Position numbers and translations under genes: made by a program
Shown: positions 48,243 through 58,632 of the stretch, one piece after another
How positions within the stretch are numbered: the first letter of the stretch is position 1
Layout: each line of letters starts with the position of its first letter
The notes under the pieces: generated by a model
The model's input: the letters and a program-made list of their open reading frames with translations, nothing else
The model's database searches: none
What the model was told of the DNA's origin: nothing
From: Ephydatia muelleri
Lineage: Eukaryota; Porifera; Demospongiae; Spongillida; Spongillidae
DNA length: 64,000 nt
Reading direction: 5' to 3'
Assembly: GCA_013339895.1 (NCBI GenBank)
Contig: JABACO010000002.1
Location: 186,001 to 250,000 of the forward strand

Positions 48243-48951
48243 GTGATATAGGAATGTAATAGTCACGTATCATGTACGTATCATGTTCGTGTGATATAAT
48301 AATATACTACTGAGAACTATTTGGGACGCGAAAAGGGACCTAGATAAAATTTCCAGTACATGCCATAGAAATGTACGCTTACGTTGAAATGTATGGCTGA
48401 TAAAAAATTCAGAGTCTTACAGCTCCATACAGATAATCCGATTGTCAATGCGTAAGAAGAGCCAGACTTCTAGAATATTGAAATCTTGTAGAAGAAAAAA
48501 ATCTTGAAATCTTGAAATCGTGCATGCGTTTGGTCCCTGAAATGATCCCATCTACACTGATGAGTGGTAAGGTCGGCAAACACTGGATGTAAGTACAACA
48601 CAACAATGATAGCTGCTTAGCGTCGTACTGTGAAAAAAAGCCCACAAGACCCAAAAGCCAAGCAAGTGAGCTCGTTACTACGAATACTCCAACTGAATAT
48701 AGACGACGTAACGGAAGAAAGATGAAACCTACAATCCGTGTCTGCAAAAGATTTCAATGTAGGATTGAGAGGTGAAGGACAACACAGTTATGTTGAAAAA
48801 AAAAACTGTCACCTACATGAGGAGCAAATTAATCATTGATGAGGTTGGCGAACTTTCGGAAAAAAGAACAAGAAATATAAACACACATTGGGTACCTGTG
48901 ACCCCTGAACAATGATTTCACATACAACAATTCAATTGTTTACACAAACAA
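48243..48951. other. Spacer with repeat C, right copy
   Basis: 48318-48546 is the right copy of direct repeat C (left copy 43455-43690). The remainder, to the stop codon of the next gene, shows no coding sequence. Confidence 0.55.
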
Positions 48952-50668
48952 TTATGCGACTTTTAGCTTGCAGCGCTTCCTGGCCAACTTCTCAAGTGCT
49001 TTGTTCCTTTTCTGTGCAATGTCCTCCTGACTGCAAGGCTGAGGCTGGGATGAAGACCACAAAGGCAAATTGGAGCAGTCTGTCAGCACTACAGCCACTG
49101 GTGAGCAGCTAGCATGGTGAGCTGCAGTACCGGACTTCACATGGCTCACTACCTCCTCCAACGGACTACTCTCTAACATGTCTGCCGCATCTGTCCAGAA
49201 GTTATCGTCATCATCTGAATGATAGCCTTTGAGTTGTGGAGCCAAATAACTAGGGGGTGTGGCCAAGCACTTAGAGGGAGGAGCCAAATAACTAGGGGGT
49301 GTGGCAAAGCACTTAGAGGGAGGAGCCGAATAACTAGGGGGTGTGGCCAAGCACTTAGAGGGAGGAGCCGAATAACCACATAGTGGAGCAGGACATGTGG
49401 AATGTGTAGTCGAACAAGAAGGTTGCGTCGATGGAGGGAGAGGAGGGGGAGGAGGAAGAGGAGGAATATGGATCGGAGATAGTTTATCTGCACTACGTAT
49501 AATGCAGTCCAGAGTGCTAAGTTCTTCTGAGGTAAAAAGATCCTCAAACTCTTCATCTCCTGACAGAGAGATTTCTGTTATCCCATGTTGTACTGACCCA
49601 TTGTGTAGGCCAAGCTTTTGGTCACATCCAACCTCATTTCCTGGGGACTGGACCTCCAGGTCCAATGGACCTCTACACTCAACCAACTGATGTGCAAGCT
49701 CTTCAAATCTACGCAGGTCCTCTGGACTTACACTGGTGCCCATGCCTTTCATTCTGGGAGCAAAATATTAATACCAACACAGTTACCATGGCGATTGTAT
49801 GGCAAACCCACCTGCGAGGTTTCTTCTTTGTTGGTGAGTCATGTGACTCTGGCAGGGTGGGTAAGGAGAGCCTCTGTTTGGGCTGACGAAGAGGGCTCTC
49901 CTGTGAAAAGATGGAAATGCCAATTAGTGCCAATGAAAGATCGTGTACACCATCTCACAACACAAACTCCCCATACATACATCTCCCCATACATACATCT
50001 CCCCATACATACATCTCCCCATACATACATCTCCCCATACATACATCTCCCCATACATACATCTCCCCATACATACATCTCCCCATACATACATCTCCCC
50101 ATACACACATCTCCCCATACACACATCTCCCCATACATACATCTCCCCATACATACATCTCCCCATACATACATCTCCCCATACATACATCTCCCCATAC
50201 ATACATCTCCCCATACATACAACTCCCCATACATACATCTCCCCATAAATACATCTCCCCATACATACATCTCCCCATACATACATCTCCCCATACATAC
50301 ATCTCCCCATACATACATCGATCGTGAACAGTTGAACTATTTCATTGTTCGACTTCACTGGACCTGAAGCTGGATCGAAAGTTAATAAATTTGTGGTCGC
50401 CACTACACCAGGAAAAAAAAAAATTCACTCACCTACATACGCGGGCATGTTGTAATCGTACGTAACGGTAAGGTCGAGAGTGCTGTCGGCTAGCGATGGT
50501 GACGCATTGAGGTGCTCTTTAACACTTAACTCCACGGCGTGTCGTTTCGGAGCTATGATAGCTGGAACATTGCACACGAGAAATCAAATATAACCACCTA
50601 CATGTACTGCATTGCGTGTGCGTCTTTTTCTCCTTGTCAAGTTTCAAGTTCACTTTCCTGCGTTTCAT
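48952..50668 (-). CDS. Protein with C-terminal RPA32-binding-like helix, possibly ETAA1-like
   Basis: Four exons: complement(join(48952..49753, 49812..49900, 50437..50561, 50602..50668)), 360 residues, phases closing throughout. The basic N-terminus ('MKRRKVNLKLDKEKK') is followed by 'SIIAPKRHAVELSVKEHL', 'TLDLTVTYDYNMPAYES', 'ESHDSPTKKKPRR' and 'PEDLRRFEELAHQLVEC'. Then come an acidic stretch ('SGDEEFEDLFTSEELS'), a proline run, three 14-residue repeats of the type 'YxAPPSKCLATPPS', 'DDDDNFWTDAADMLESSP', and a terminal 'SQEDIAQKRNKALEKLARKR'. That final helix resembles the RPA32-binding helices of SMARCAL1, TIPIN and ETAA1 (E-E-I-x-x-K-R-x-x-A-L-x-R). With the charged, disordered body this suggests an ETAA1-like ATR-activating protein, but I cannot confirm the ATR-activating domain. 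Intron 2 holds a 16-bp minisatellite. Divergent from the FADD-like gene. Confidence 0.65.
49238..49376. repeat. 42-bp repeat within the coding exon
   Basis: Three to four copies of a 42-bp unit ('aactagggggtgtggc', 'aagcacttagagggaggagc') in frame within the last exon of the ETAA1-like gene, adding 14 residues per copy. Confidence 0.88.
49965..50322. repeat. 16-bp minisatellite in an intron
   Basis: About 22 copies of CATACATACATCTCCC plus C. Occasional variants are CACACAT, CAACTCC and AAATACAT. It fills most of intron 2 of the ETAA1-like gene and keeps several frames open by periodicity. Confidence 0.95.
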
Positions 50669-50731
50669 TTGTTTACGATGATGCTGTTTAACTATTTCTA
50701 ATTAGTGCCCATTGTGTTTATATTGTGGCAA
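50669..50731. promoter_or_regulatory. Probable bidirectional promoter, 63 bp between start codons
   Basis: The start codon of the minus-strand ETAA1-like gene (50668) and that of the plus-strand FADD-like gene (50732) are separated by 63 bp, so both transcripts must start within this interval or within the opposite gene's first exon or intron. No clear TATA box is visible. Confidence 0.5.
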
Positions 50732-51478
50732 ATGGACGAATCGAACAGAAGAAAGCTAGAATTCAAAAAATTGCTCATCAGGCTCGGCGAAAAAATGTCA
50801 GCCAAGGACGAGGAAAATATAAGGTTCTTGTACGAGGAGGATATGAACCAAGACGTAAGCAAACCTACGGATCTGTTCAGGGAATTACTGCAAAAAGGTA
50901 CGTTTGATACGCGATGTATTGAATATACTAATGACACCATGAACCTTACTAGATAAAATCAGTCACGAAACGCCAGGCGCCCTTTCTGCCATATATCGGA
51001 ACATAGGACGCATTGACTTGGCCATCGAGGTTGAACAATGGTCAGAAGTGATGGAAGGTAATGTTCTCCGTAATGTTCTCCGTGTTCATTTGCTTACCCA
51101 TCTCACTGCCTTATTTGTCTGCAGCAAATAGAGGTGTTGTACCTCAAAATACGTTTGTGGGTGAAGCACTTGATGATCGGCTATTGAATAGCGTTGCAAG
51201 GGAAATAGGAAGAGATTGGAAGATGCTTTCTAGGCATCTGGGCCTAGACGAGACGTCAATACAAAGCATTCAACAGGCACACTTTGCTGATCTACACGAA
51301 GCCTCTTATCAAGCTCTTCTGAGGTTAGACAATTAGTGCATTGACCATTAATTACTTACTAATTCAATGCAGATGGAAAAAGGATTATGGAGCGAAGGCT
51401 ACGCCCAGGGCCTTTAAGCGTGCACTCACTGAAATGAAACTGATGGGAATAGTGCATACGTACTTCCCAGCGTCATAA
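50732..51478 (+). CDS. FADD: FADD-like adaptor (death effector domain plus death domain)
   Basis: Four exons: join(50732..50897, 50953..51057, 51125..51323, 51373..51478), 191 residues (human FADD 208); all GT-AG and in phase. Residues 1-90 form a death effector domain: 'EFKKLLIRLGEKMSAKDEE', the FL motif in 'NIRFLYEEDM', 'PTDLFRELLQKDKIS', 'LSAIYRNIGRIDLA'. Residues about 105-185 form a death domain: 'LDDRLLNSVAREIGRDWKML', 'SRHLGLDETSIQSIQQAH', 'SYQALLRWKKDYGAKAT', 'FKRALTEMKLMGI'. DED followed by DD with nothing else is the FADD arrangement, which links death receptors or other DD proteins to DED caspases. The upstream GTG-initiated extension at 50705 is not used here because the ATG at 50732 gives a compact DED start. 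Partners in this species are unknown. Confidence 0.88.
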
Positions 51479-51573
51479 AAAAAAAAATTGATTTTATCGT
51501 ATTGTGTGTTCAAATGTATGTACCATGTAACATTTGGTGTTGGTGAGAATTAATTGGAGTAAAAGTTGGTTGT

Positions 51574-53661
51574 ATGGCGTCGCTGGATCTGGTAGGGCCG
51601 CAGTTACTGCTAGAGGATTGTACGCATCGGTCCCTCAGAACAGACGACAGCAAAGCAGTGCGAAACCTATGTTCAGAATGCTTCCCTATCAATTACCCTG
51701 ATTCTTGGTACGATTATGTCGTAAGCAACAAAGTATGTGTCTGAGCGGGCCGTGTCACTTCACCTCGCGAACGTCCGTGACGGGATCCAATGCACACAGG
51801 TGTTCTCAGTTGGGGTATTCAGTCGTCAGCAGGAGCTGGTGGGAATGGTGATAGGCGAAGAGCAGTCACTACGCCACTTGGAGGGCGAGGTTGGCTGTGT
51901 ACTGGACAGCGCCCACCAGACCTCCACCGTCATGTACGTTATCAGCTTAGGTAGGTGCGGGATGCCCTGCCATTGCTGAGGCTTACGTCCTTCCAATGCA
52001 GGCGTGTGCGCTGGTTATCGCCAGAGGGGCGTGGCTTCCTTTCTCATGCAGTCGTTGATGCACCACGTATCACGTATTCCCACCTGTGACGTGATCTACT
52101 TACACGTCTTGTCCACGAACTTGTCAGCAATCAGTGAGTGATTAGGTACATTGCAGTGCCACAGTACTATGAACCCAATTTCACCTCAAACCTGAAAGAG
52201 GAAATTGTGTGTGTGTATGTGTGTGTGTATGTGTGTGTGTATGGTTGTGTGTGTGTATGTGTGGGTGTATGTTTGTGTGTGTGTGTGTGTCTGTCTGTGT
52301 CTGTGTGTGTGGTACCTACACATTGAATACTACAATCCAACTTAGCTAGAGCACCAGTTGATGAAAAACAAGATAGTGTTCAAAACAGGAACATAAAATG
52401 ATCTAATTATTATCCATCTGACATAGTTGTCACGTAAACATGGTTATCATTGCTGCTCCGCCCCCAGGCCCTATAGTAAGACCCAGCTGTGATGTCTTTC
52501 TGTGGTCTCCATAGCAATAGCTCATGTGATTGCTTGAAGCTCTCCATGGAGTCAAAGTACATAGATTCAAATGTTCACTCTGACCTGCATGTGTATAAAG
52601 TCATGCATAGGGGCGTTGCCCCATCCTTAGTTGACATAGCACACTCAACAAGATATGGTGATGGTGTCAAGATATGGTGGTGGTGTCAAGATATGGTGGT
52701 GGTGTCAAGATGTGGTGGTGGTGTCAAGATGTGGTGGTGGTGTCAAGATATGGTGGTGGTGTCAAGATGTGGTGGTGGTGTCAAGATGTGGGGGTGGTGT
52801 TAAGATATGGTGGTGGTGTCAAGATGTGGTGGTGGTGTCAAGATGTGGTGGTGGTGTCAAGATATGGTGGTGGTGTCAAGATGTGGTGGTGGTGTCAAGA
52901 TGTGGGGGTGGTGTTAAGATATGGTGGTGGTGTCAAGATGTGGTGGTGGTGTTAAGATATGGTGGTGGTGTCAAGATATGGTGGTGTCAAGATATGGTGG
53001 TGTCAAGATATGGTGGTGGTGTCAAGATGTGGTGGTGGTATCAAGAGGTAGTTGTATTCTCTTAAGCTGTCTAACTGCTTCTTTACATTCACGAAGAGCA
53101 ACCAATCAGTCCGGGGAGACGTTGGTATGGATGCCTAGCTCCCTGGTGGGTGCCAACGCTCTCATGTGGCTTCATCTTGAGGCCTCTTGAGGCAGGGTAC
53201 CTCGCATGTTGTGATTGTATATTGTATGATGAGCGAATAATAGTTATTGTGAATACATTATTAATTTGCTTAATGATCAAGTAAATGTATATGTGTGACA
53301 CCACAATTTAAGCCATGCCCAACTCCACTCACACACACTCTCAGAACTGTACAAAAAACTTGGATATCAAGAGCTAATGACCATTCCAGGATACTACCAT
53401 ATCCAAGGCCGTCCAGCTGATGGATATTTGTATGTCTATTATCTGAACAATGGAAGACCATTCAAAGGCAGCTGTTCTAGCTACTTAAGGCGGTATTTGG
53501 TGGAAACCTCTCTCTGTCAGGCAGCCATTCACACCTATGAGACAGCTATGGTGTTTTTAAGGAGAGCTCCTGGTGCCCAGTCTCATATATTGACCTACAT
53601 GCTCACTTTGATGTGTGTGTTCATTGTTCTCCTGTTGATATTTGGTGGTGGGGGTGTATGA
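51574..53661 (+). CDS. NAA60: N-alpha-acetyltransferase 60 (Golgi/ER membrane NAT)
   Basis: Four exons: join(51574..51732, 51800..51950, 52002..52133, 53345..53661), 252 residues (human 242), in phase at every junction. The GNAT fold begins at 'HRSLRTDDSKAVRNL' and 'CFPINYPDSWYDYVVSNK', the last matching the FPIxYPDSWY signature of NAA60. Motif A, which binds acetyl-CoA, is 'MYVISLGVCAGYRQRGVAS' (R-x-x-G-x-A). 'IYLHVLSTNLSAIKLYKKLG' is motif B. The C-terminus ends in a hydrophobic anchor, 'LTYMLTLMCVFIVLLLIF'. NAA60 acetylates N-termini (mainly Met-Lys/Leu type) of transmembrane proteins facing the cytosol. Exon 4 is 95 bp upstream of no other supported gene; intron 3 (1.2 kb) contains a TG repeat and a 19-bp minisatellite. 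Confidence 0.93.
52205..52313. repeat. (GT)n-rich microsatellite in NAA60 intron 3
   Basis: About 110 bp of TG repeats with GTATG interruptions. Confidence 0.92.
52655..53048. repeat. 19-bp minisatellite in NAA60 intron 3
   Basis: About 21 copies of TCAAGATATGGTGGTGGTG with TGTGG/TATGG and GTTAAG variants, including blocks that repeat in the same order (a higher-order pattern of roughly 130 bp). Confidence 0.93.
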
Positions 53662-54173
53662 ATGAATACTCTCAAATGGTTTGTTTTTTTAATTGGAATA
53701 TTGGTTTTAATTATTCCTCAACTCAGCTCCATGGGTTCAATACAACAGCATTCTTTCCTATGTGATTTGGCATACTGCTGTTTAACTGATTATACGCGGA
53801 ATTTTAAAATGCTTGTCATTTTTCATGCATGGTATCAGAGTACGTTCGTACTATATATACCACATGGCGTGGAATATTTCAGAGAGACTATTTTTTTGTG
53901 ACTTGTGAGGTTTCGTTTTGCAGCGGTTGTGATCGACGCAATTCATTTGAGCCAGAGATGACCCTTAGTGTCTGATTGGGCTATACGTGTATATGTAGTT
54001 ATGTATGTAGCTGGTATCGTGTAGCAGTACACTGAGTGGTCTCATAGTGTGTGTGGCCGGTGGACACATGATAATGAGATAAGCATGCATTGAAAGTGAA
54101 TGACGTAAATGTTCAATTCGAGATCCTGCTTTCTGAGCAGGAAAGATCGATGGCCTCACTGAACATGTTTGTT
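53662..54173. other. 3' flank of NAA60; no gene recognised
   Basis: Presumed 3' UTR and spacer. A 79-codon frame starts directly after the NAA60 stop but has no recognisable feature. Confidence 0.35.
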
Positions 54174-54345
54174 GGTCTGTGATAGGAGGACCTCGAGCCT
54201 CTGGTGCACGTGATGGTGGGTCTGTGATAGGAGGACCTCGAGCCTCTGGTGCACGTGATGGTGGGTCTGTGATAGGAGGACCTCGAGCCTCTGGTGCACG
54301 TGATGGTGGGTCTGTGATAGGAGGACCTCGAGCCTCTGGTGCACA
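54174..54345. repeat. 45-bp minisatellite
   Basis: Four near-perfect copies of a 45-bp unit ('ggtctgtgataggaggacct', 'cgagcctctggtgcacgtga', then 'tggtg'). It keeps a frame 'IGGPRASGARDGGSV' open (54179-54571), followed by a short unrecognised stretch; whether it is expressed is unknown. Confidence 0.92.
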
Positions 54346-54411
54346 TTATCGCAATAAGGAGAAACTCAGCTTGCATCTTAGCCTTAGTAGACTAGAGCTA
54401 TATGGATTATT

Positions 54412-54627
54412 ATGTTTTCAGCTACGAGCGAGGCCATTCTTTTGTATACAGTTGTGGCTATCGGACCCATACCTCCTGAGATTGAGACTACGAGGGGTGC
54501 AAAGGAGCCATGCTCAATTTCTCTCACCCTCTCCTCTCTTCATACGCTCGCTTCTTCTCTTGCTCATTTGACTTGTAGCACTGCATTGGGGACCTATTAC
54601 GATAAGATGGGGCGGGGCATACGATAA
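54412..54627 (+). other. Unassigned ORF, uncertain
   Basis: 71-codon frame beginning after a possible acceptor (tttcag, 54421). It reads 'SEAILLYTVVAIGPIPPEI' and 'LSSLHTLASSLAHLTC', partly hydrophobic. I do not recognise it and no partner exons are clear; it runs into the 22-bp repeat. Confidence 0.15.
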
Positions 54628-54688
54628 GATGGGGCGGGGCATACGATAAGATGGGGCGGGGCATACGATAAGATGGGGCGGGGCATAC
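54597..54688. repeat. 22-bp minisatellite
   Basis: Four copies of TACGATAAGATGGGGCGGGG plus CA. Confidence 0.92.
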
Positions 54689-55196
54689 ATGTGAGTTAAA
54701 TACTCCTTGAGTGTGCATGTTTTATCACGCGCTACATCCCTCCCCTATACACGAAGACTATAAGATATAGTTATTTGCACAGACCCTGTTGGTAACAATC
54801 ACTCGTTTACGGCCGTCTTTACACAATAACTACTGGCAATGTCTGTTATACACGGCCAGGGCTGCGTTCGCAAATTTGCGTCTTCCGCGTATAATCTGTT
54901 AACTGGACATTGTACTGGTACCTTAGGCACCGCTAAACAAATGGGCTTTCTATACGTATTGAATCGAAACTGCTATACGTACATTATGTCCAAACTTCAA
55001 TGCAATGCTCATTTGACAAATCGTACTGTTGTCAAGTGTCACAAAGCCAGGTCTGCAATTCATTGTCTGTATCAATAGGCTATGAGCTGGTGACTCTGGT
55101 GGGTATGGACAGGACATATTTAAATAGCTTTACATTGTAATCATGATCAGTTAGTTGATTTTTTGCTTATGGATGGTTACATAAACATAGTAAGAA
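54689..55196. other. No gene recognised
   Basis: Contains a 79-codon frame (54839-55078) with no recognisable domain. Nothing else to support. Confidence 0.3.
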
Positions 55197-55332
55197 GTAT
55201 GGTATAGGGTACTCATCAGTAAGGGTATGGTATAGGGTACTCATCAGTAAGGGTATGGTATAGGGTACTCATCAGTAAGGGTATGGTATAGGGTACTCAT
55301 CAGTAAGGGTATGGTATAGGGTACTCATCAGC
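55197..55332. repeat. 28-bp minisatellite
   Basis: Five copies of a 28-bp unit, GTATGGTATAGGGTACTCAT followed by CAGTAAGG. Confidence 0.92.
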
Positions 55333-55766
55333 AACAAGGGTCAAGTCATGTGGTGTCATGATGACCTGCTAAATACATGTGATAACAGCACGAATGGTAG
55401 CATAAGAAAGCTTGTAACCAGCTAACCACTAGAAAAGGCTTTTCTTGTTTGGTGGAGATCATTTCTGCTTGTCACATGCTGAAAGTTACACACTCACGTG
55501 CCATTCCTCCAGTTGTTGAGTTTTTCAGCCAAGCACAAATGCCAAATGTCTGAATCCACAGCTCCTCTAGTTGTACGCAGTCCAATTACTATCTTAACAG
55601 TCGGGTAAGAGAAAACGAATGGCGTAAAGACGCCTTGTTCAACTTCTTTCACTCATTGACTATATCTTTACATCCATCCCTGTGGTGTATACCCATGGAG
55701 CAGTAGCTAGGAGAATTTGGATGATAAGCCCTTACATTAAAATATGCATCCTGACCACGATTCCAA

Positions 55767-56333
55767 AACCCCCTGGCACATATATCATAACCCCCTGGCA
55801 CATATATCATAACCCCCTGGCACATATATCATAACCCCCTGGCACATATATCAAAACCCCCTGGCACATATATCATAACCCCCTGGCACATATATCAAAA
55901 CCCCCTGGCACATATATCAAAACCCCCTGGCACATATATCATAACCCCCTGGCACATATATCATAACCCCCTGGCACATATATCATAACCCCCTGGCACA
56001 TATATCATAACCCCCTGGCACATATATCATAACCCCCTGGCACATATATCATAACCCCCTGGCACATATATCATAACCCCCTGGCACATATATCATAACC
56101 CCCTGGCACATATATCATAACCCCCTGGCACATATATCATAACCCCCTGGCACATATATCATAACCCCCTGGCACATATATCATAACCCCCTGGCACATA
56201 TATCATAACCTTCTGGCACATATATCAAAACCCCCTGGCACATATATCATAACCCCCTGGCACATATATTAAAACCCCCTGGCACATATATCATAACCCC
56301 CTGGCACATATATCATAACCCCCTGGCACATAA
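55767..56333. repeat. 22-bp minisatellite
   Basis: About 26 copies of ATAACCCCCTGGCACATATA plus TC, with a minority of AAAACCCCC units. It begins after about 430 bp of spacer with no recognised gene. Confidence 0.95.
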
Positions 56334-57315
56334 CGTGCATTGTCATCTCTGTTGGCAGGCTTCTGTCGAAAGCCTTCACCATGTAGGTTGAAGAGCAACA
56401 TTGAGGCATACCTCTGGCTACAAGGAACGAGTGCGATCCCTTTTCCTTAAGGCAAATTGTTGAGTTGTGTGTCACTGCATGACCAACAGAAAGACTGACC
56501 ACAGGTAGCAGATTAGCAGTTGAGTAACACAATTCAACAGCTATTTTATCAAGGTCCTCTGTAATCATCAATATTCAAGTTAGCGCATCCCAGTAATTGA
56601 TTATAATAGGTACTTTTAATTACCTATGGTCAATGTCTAGTTCGGATTGATTATTTTTACGCTACTAATTTCAATATTCAGTTGGTACAGCTAAATGTCA
56701 TTTTTGTTTAATGGCTTATTATTGTAAGCTTATTAATGTAAATAATTTTCATTTGATATTTAGAGAAGCACTTTGATATCAAATACATTTAAAAGTGAGT
56801 TATTAATTTGCGAAATCACTTGATTGTGTGAGTTATCAAGTTTGATTTATTGATTTGCATTTTTTGATAACAGAAATGTAACAATTGAAATAATTGATTT
56901 GCATTATAGAGTTGGACTTTATCGCCTACTAATAACAAGGCTCTGTTTTTGTTCACTTCATGGGGAGTTGGTGTTGTGCTTCACATTTAATTAGTAGGTG
57001 TGAGCTTTTCAGCAAAAGTGATCTCTTCCTATTCACTGCTACAATATCCTCTAAATCCTGATGAGTGCAGCAACAAGTCCTTCACTGCTATTGATATTGC
57101 CACTGTCAATCTTGCTTGGAAAAAGCATATTTAAGTTTGAAACATGGTGGATTGGGACTGCATTGTTGTTCAGCTGGGTCCTTATGCTCCACATGTCCTG
57201 TACTTCTTGATGGTCAACACACCATTGACTCAATTGAAAATTTCAACTTGTCAGCATGACCTGAAACAGTGACATTACTTTCAAGATAACTGTCACAGGA
57301 AAACTTTAGAAACAT
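56334..57315. other. No gene recognised; possible decayed element
   Basis: Two minus-strand frames (56345-56571 and 57051-57243) read like decayed protein ('KIAVELCYSTANLLPV', 'HQEVQDMWSIRTQLNN'), but I cannot assign them. The middle (56580-56900) is strongly AT-rich. Confidence 0.25.
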
Positions 57316-57672
57316 CCAGAAATGGTTTTTCAGGGTGGTTTATAACATAAAACCACTCTGGGATTGGATCTCTACTGTTGGAATAGCGTAAAAACCATCC
57401 TGGGATTAAGCGTCCAGGGTGGGAATATCGTAAAAACCATATTGTCTTGTCCTGGTTTTGTCAAACAAAAACCGTGTTGAAGCAGTGAATAAAAACTTTG
57501 TATTTATTGCTGTTTTTATTCATTGCTTCAACACAGTTTTTGTTTGACAAAACCAGGACAAGTCCATATGGTTTAGTACGATATTCTCATGGACGCTTAA
57601 TCCCAGAATGGTTTTCAATCCCAGAGTGGTTTTATGTTAAAAACCACCTTGCATGGACGTTTCTATTTCCTG
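57316..57672. mobile_element. Small fold-back element
   Basis: A near-complete palindrome centred at about 57505. Left arm patches such as 'cctggttttgtcaaacaaaa' and 'aaaccactctgggattg' recur as reverse complements on the right ('ttttgtttgacaaaaccagg', 'caatcccagagtggtttt'). A half-size relative of its centre occurs at 58054-58121 and abuts the truncated PDZ copy. Confidence 0.75.
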
Positions 57673-58053
57673 TGTGTATGAAACTATGTGCGCCTTCCCA
57701 ATATATAGAAGACGCTAATTACCATATTCTAATACAAGACAGTTCTACTGCGGATTCTATCGGTATCCCTTGTCAGGTGCAACTCCTTCACCTGCCTTAG
57801 GTCTATATCTGGAACGAGAGAATGCAGTTTGCCTTGAAATGGTGGTTGGGCATTTATATGGTAGCACCTGATATGTCTTGCACTAACTGCCCTGATGGTT
57901 CTTGATGCTAGCCATGAGGATGTCCTGATGTGATTGCTTGCCTCATAAATATTGCTTTTGGTTATCAAACAGACCGTTATTAATCCACAACTTGAAGTTG
58001 GATCACAAACAGACCTATTGAACACACGACCAGCTGATGTTTAGTTTTTATTT
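57673..58053. other. No gene recognised
   Basis: Spacer between the fold-back element and its partial copy; only weak ORFs. Confidence 0.3.
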
Positions 58054-58121
58054 ATGTTGAAGCAATGAATAATAACTTTGTATTTATTGCTTCAACACGT
58101 TTTTGTTTGACAAAATCAGGA
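58054..58121. repeat. Partial copy of the fold-back element centre
   Basis: 'gttgaagcaatgaataa' pairs with 'ttattgcttcaacac' and is followed by 'tttttgtttgacaaaatcagg', the same sequence found at 57525-57560. It ends exactly where the PDZ/RACK1 duplication begins (58122). Confidence 0.75.
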
Positions 58122-58289
58122 CATGGCCATCCTTTGGAGGGTCTAACGTTGGAACAAGGATGCGCGCTGATAGTCGCCAGCTCTGCCTTGGTTCGGTTCG
58201 AGGTACAACGCGACGGTGACCCGCCAACCGTTGAACTCACTACCATTAAGACGATTCCGTCACGTGACACTGTACATACTGACCAATGA
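58122..58289 (+). pseudogene. 5'-truncated PDZ-domain gene copy
   Basis: Copy of 63415-63582 with very few differences, offset exactly 5293 bp. It retains 'GHPLEGLTLEQGCALIVAS' (the C-terminal half of the PDZ domain) and the C-terminus but lacks the first 58 codons, including the GLGLGIKGG peptide-binding loop. Upstream sequence is the fold-back fragment, which supplies an in-frame ATG at 58065, so a chimeric 74-codon frame exists. Non-functional as a PDZ domain. Confidence 0.85.
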
Positions 58290-58492
58290 AAAGATATATA
58301 ATCTATGTACTTTTATGTATGCTTTATGTTGCACTAGTAAGTGGTTTAGTACGATGTGCGTGTGAGAAGAAACGCGAGGAAAAAATAAAATTGCTGGACA
58401 GCGTCAATGGCACTTTGTCAACTGGAATTGAACCAGTTGGACAGGTTAAAAGCCTATTGCAAACCAATTGCGTGAACGAAGTAGCCATTTAA
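58286..58492 (+). CDS. Small ORF with N-terminal hydrophobic segment, copy 1
   Basis: 68 codons whose ATG overlaps the PDZ stop codon (ATGA). The protein begins 'MKRYIIYVLLCMLYVALVSG', a signal-anchor-like stretch, followed by a charged tail ('CEKKREEKIKLLDSVNG'). Identical to 63579-63785. Because the whole surrounding block is nearly identical, this sameness is not evidence of selection. Could be 3' UTR of the PDZ transcript. Confidence 0.3.
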   Translation: MKRYIIYVLLCMLYVALVSGLVRCACEKKREEKIKLLDSVNGTLSTGIEPVGQVKSLLQTNCVNEVAI

Positions 58493-58632
58493 CCAAGCCA
58501 GCATTTGACCCTTCTTGTTCCACCTATTTATAGACGCACCATATGTACAATCATCCCTGCAAAAACTTCTGAATGCAAAAAAAAGAGAGGATTCTTTTAT
58601 ATCATACAGTACAATCAAGTTGCATCACATTT

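Noticed and set aside
49839-50403. Repetitive ORFs (MYVWGDVCMGRC-type and PYIHLPIHTS-type)
   Set aside because: All frames of a 16-bp minisatellite inside an intron.
52489-53190. Gly/Val/Trp-rich repetitive ORFs in NAA60 intron 3
   Set aside because: Generated by the 19-bp minisatellite; the conserved NAA60 exons skip this region.
58065-58289. 74-codon ORF as a genuine small PDZ gene
   Set aside because: Its first 19 codons come from a fold-back fragment and it lacks the peptide-binding loop and first strands of the PDZ domain.
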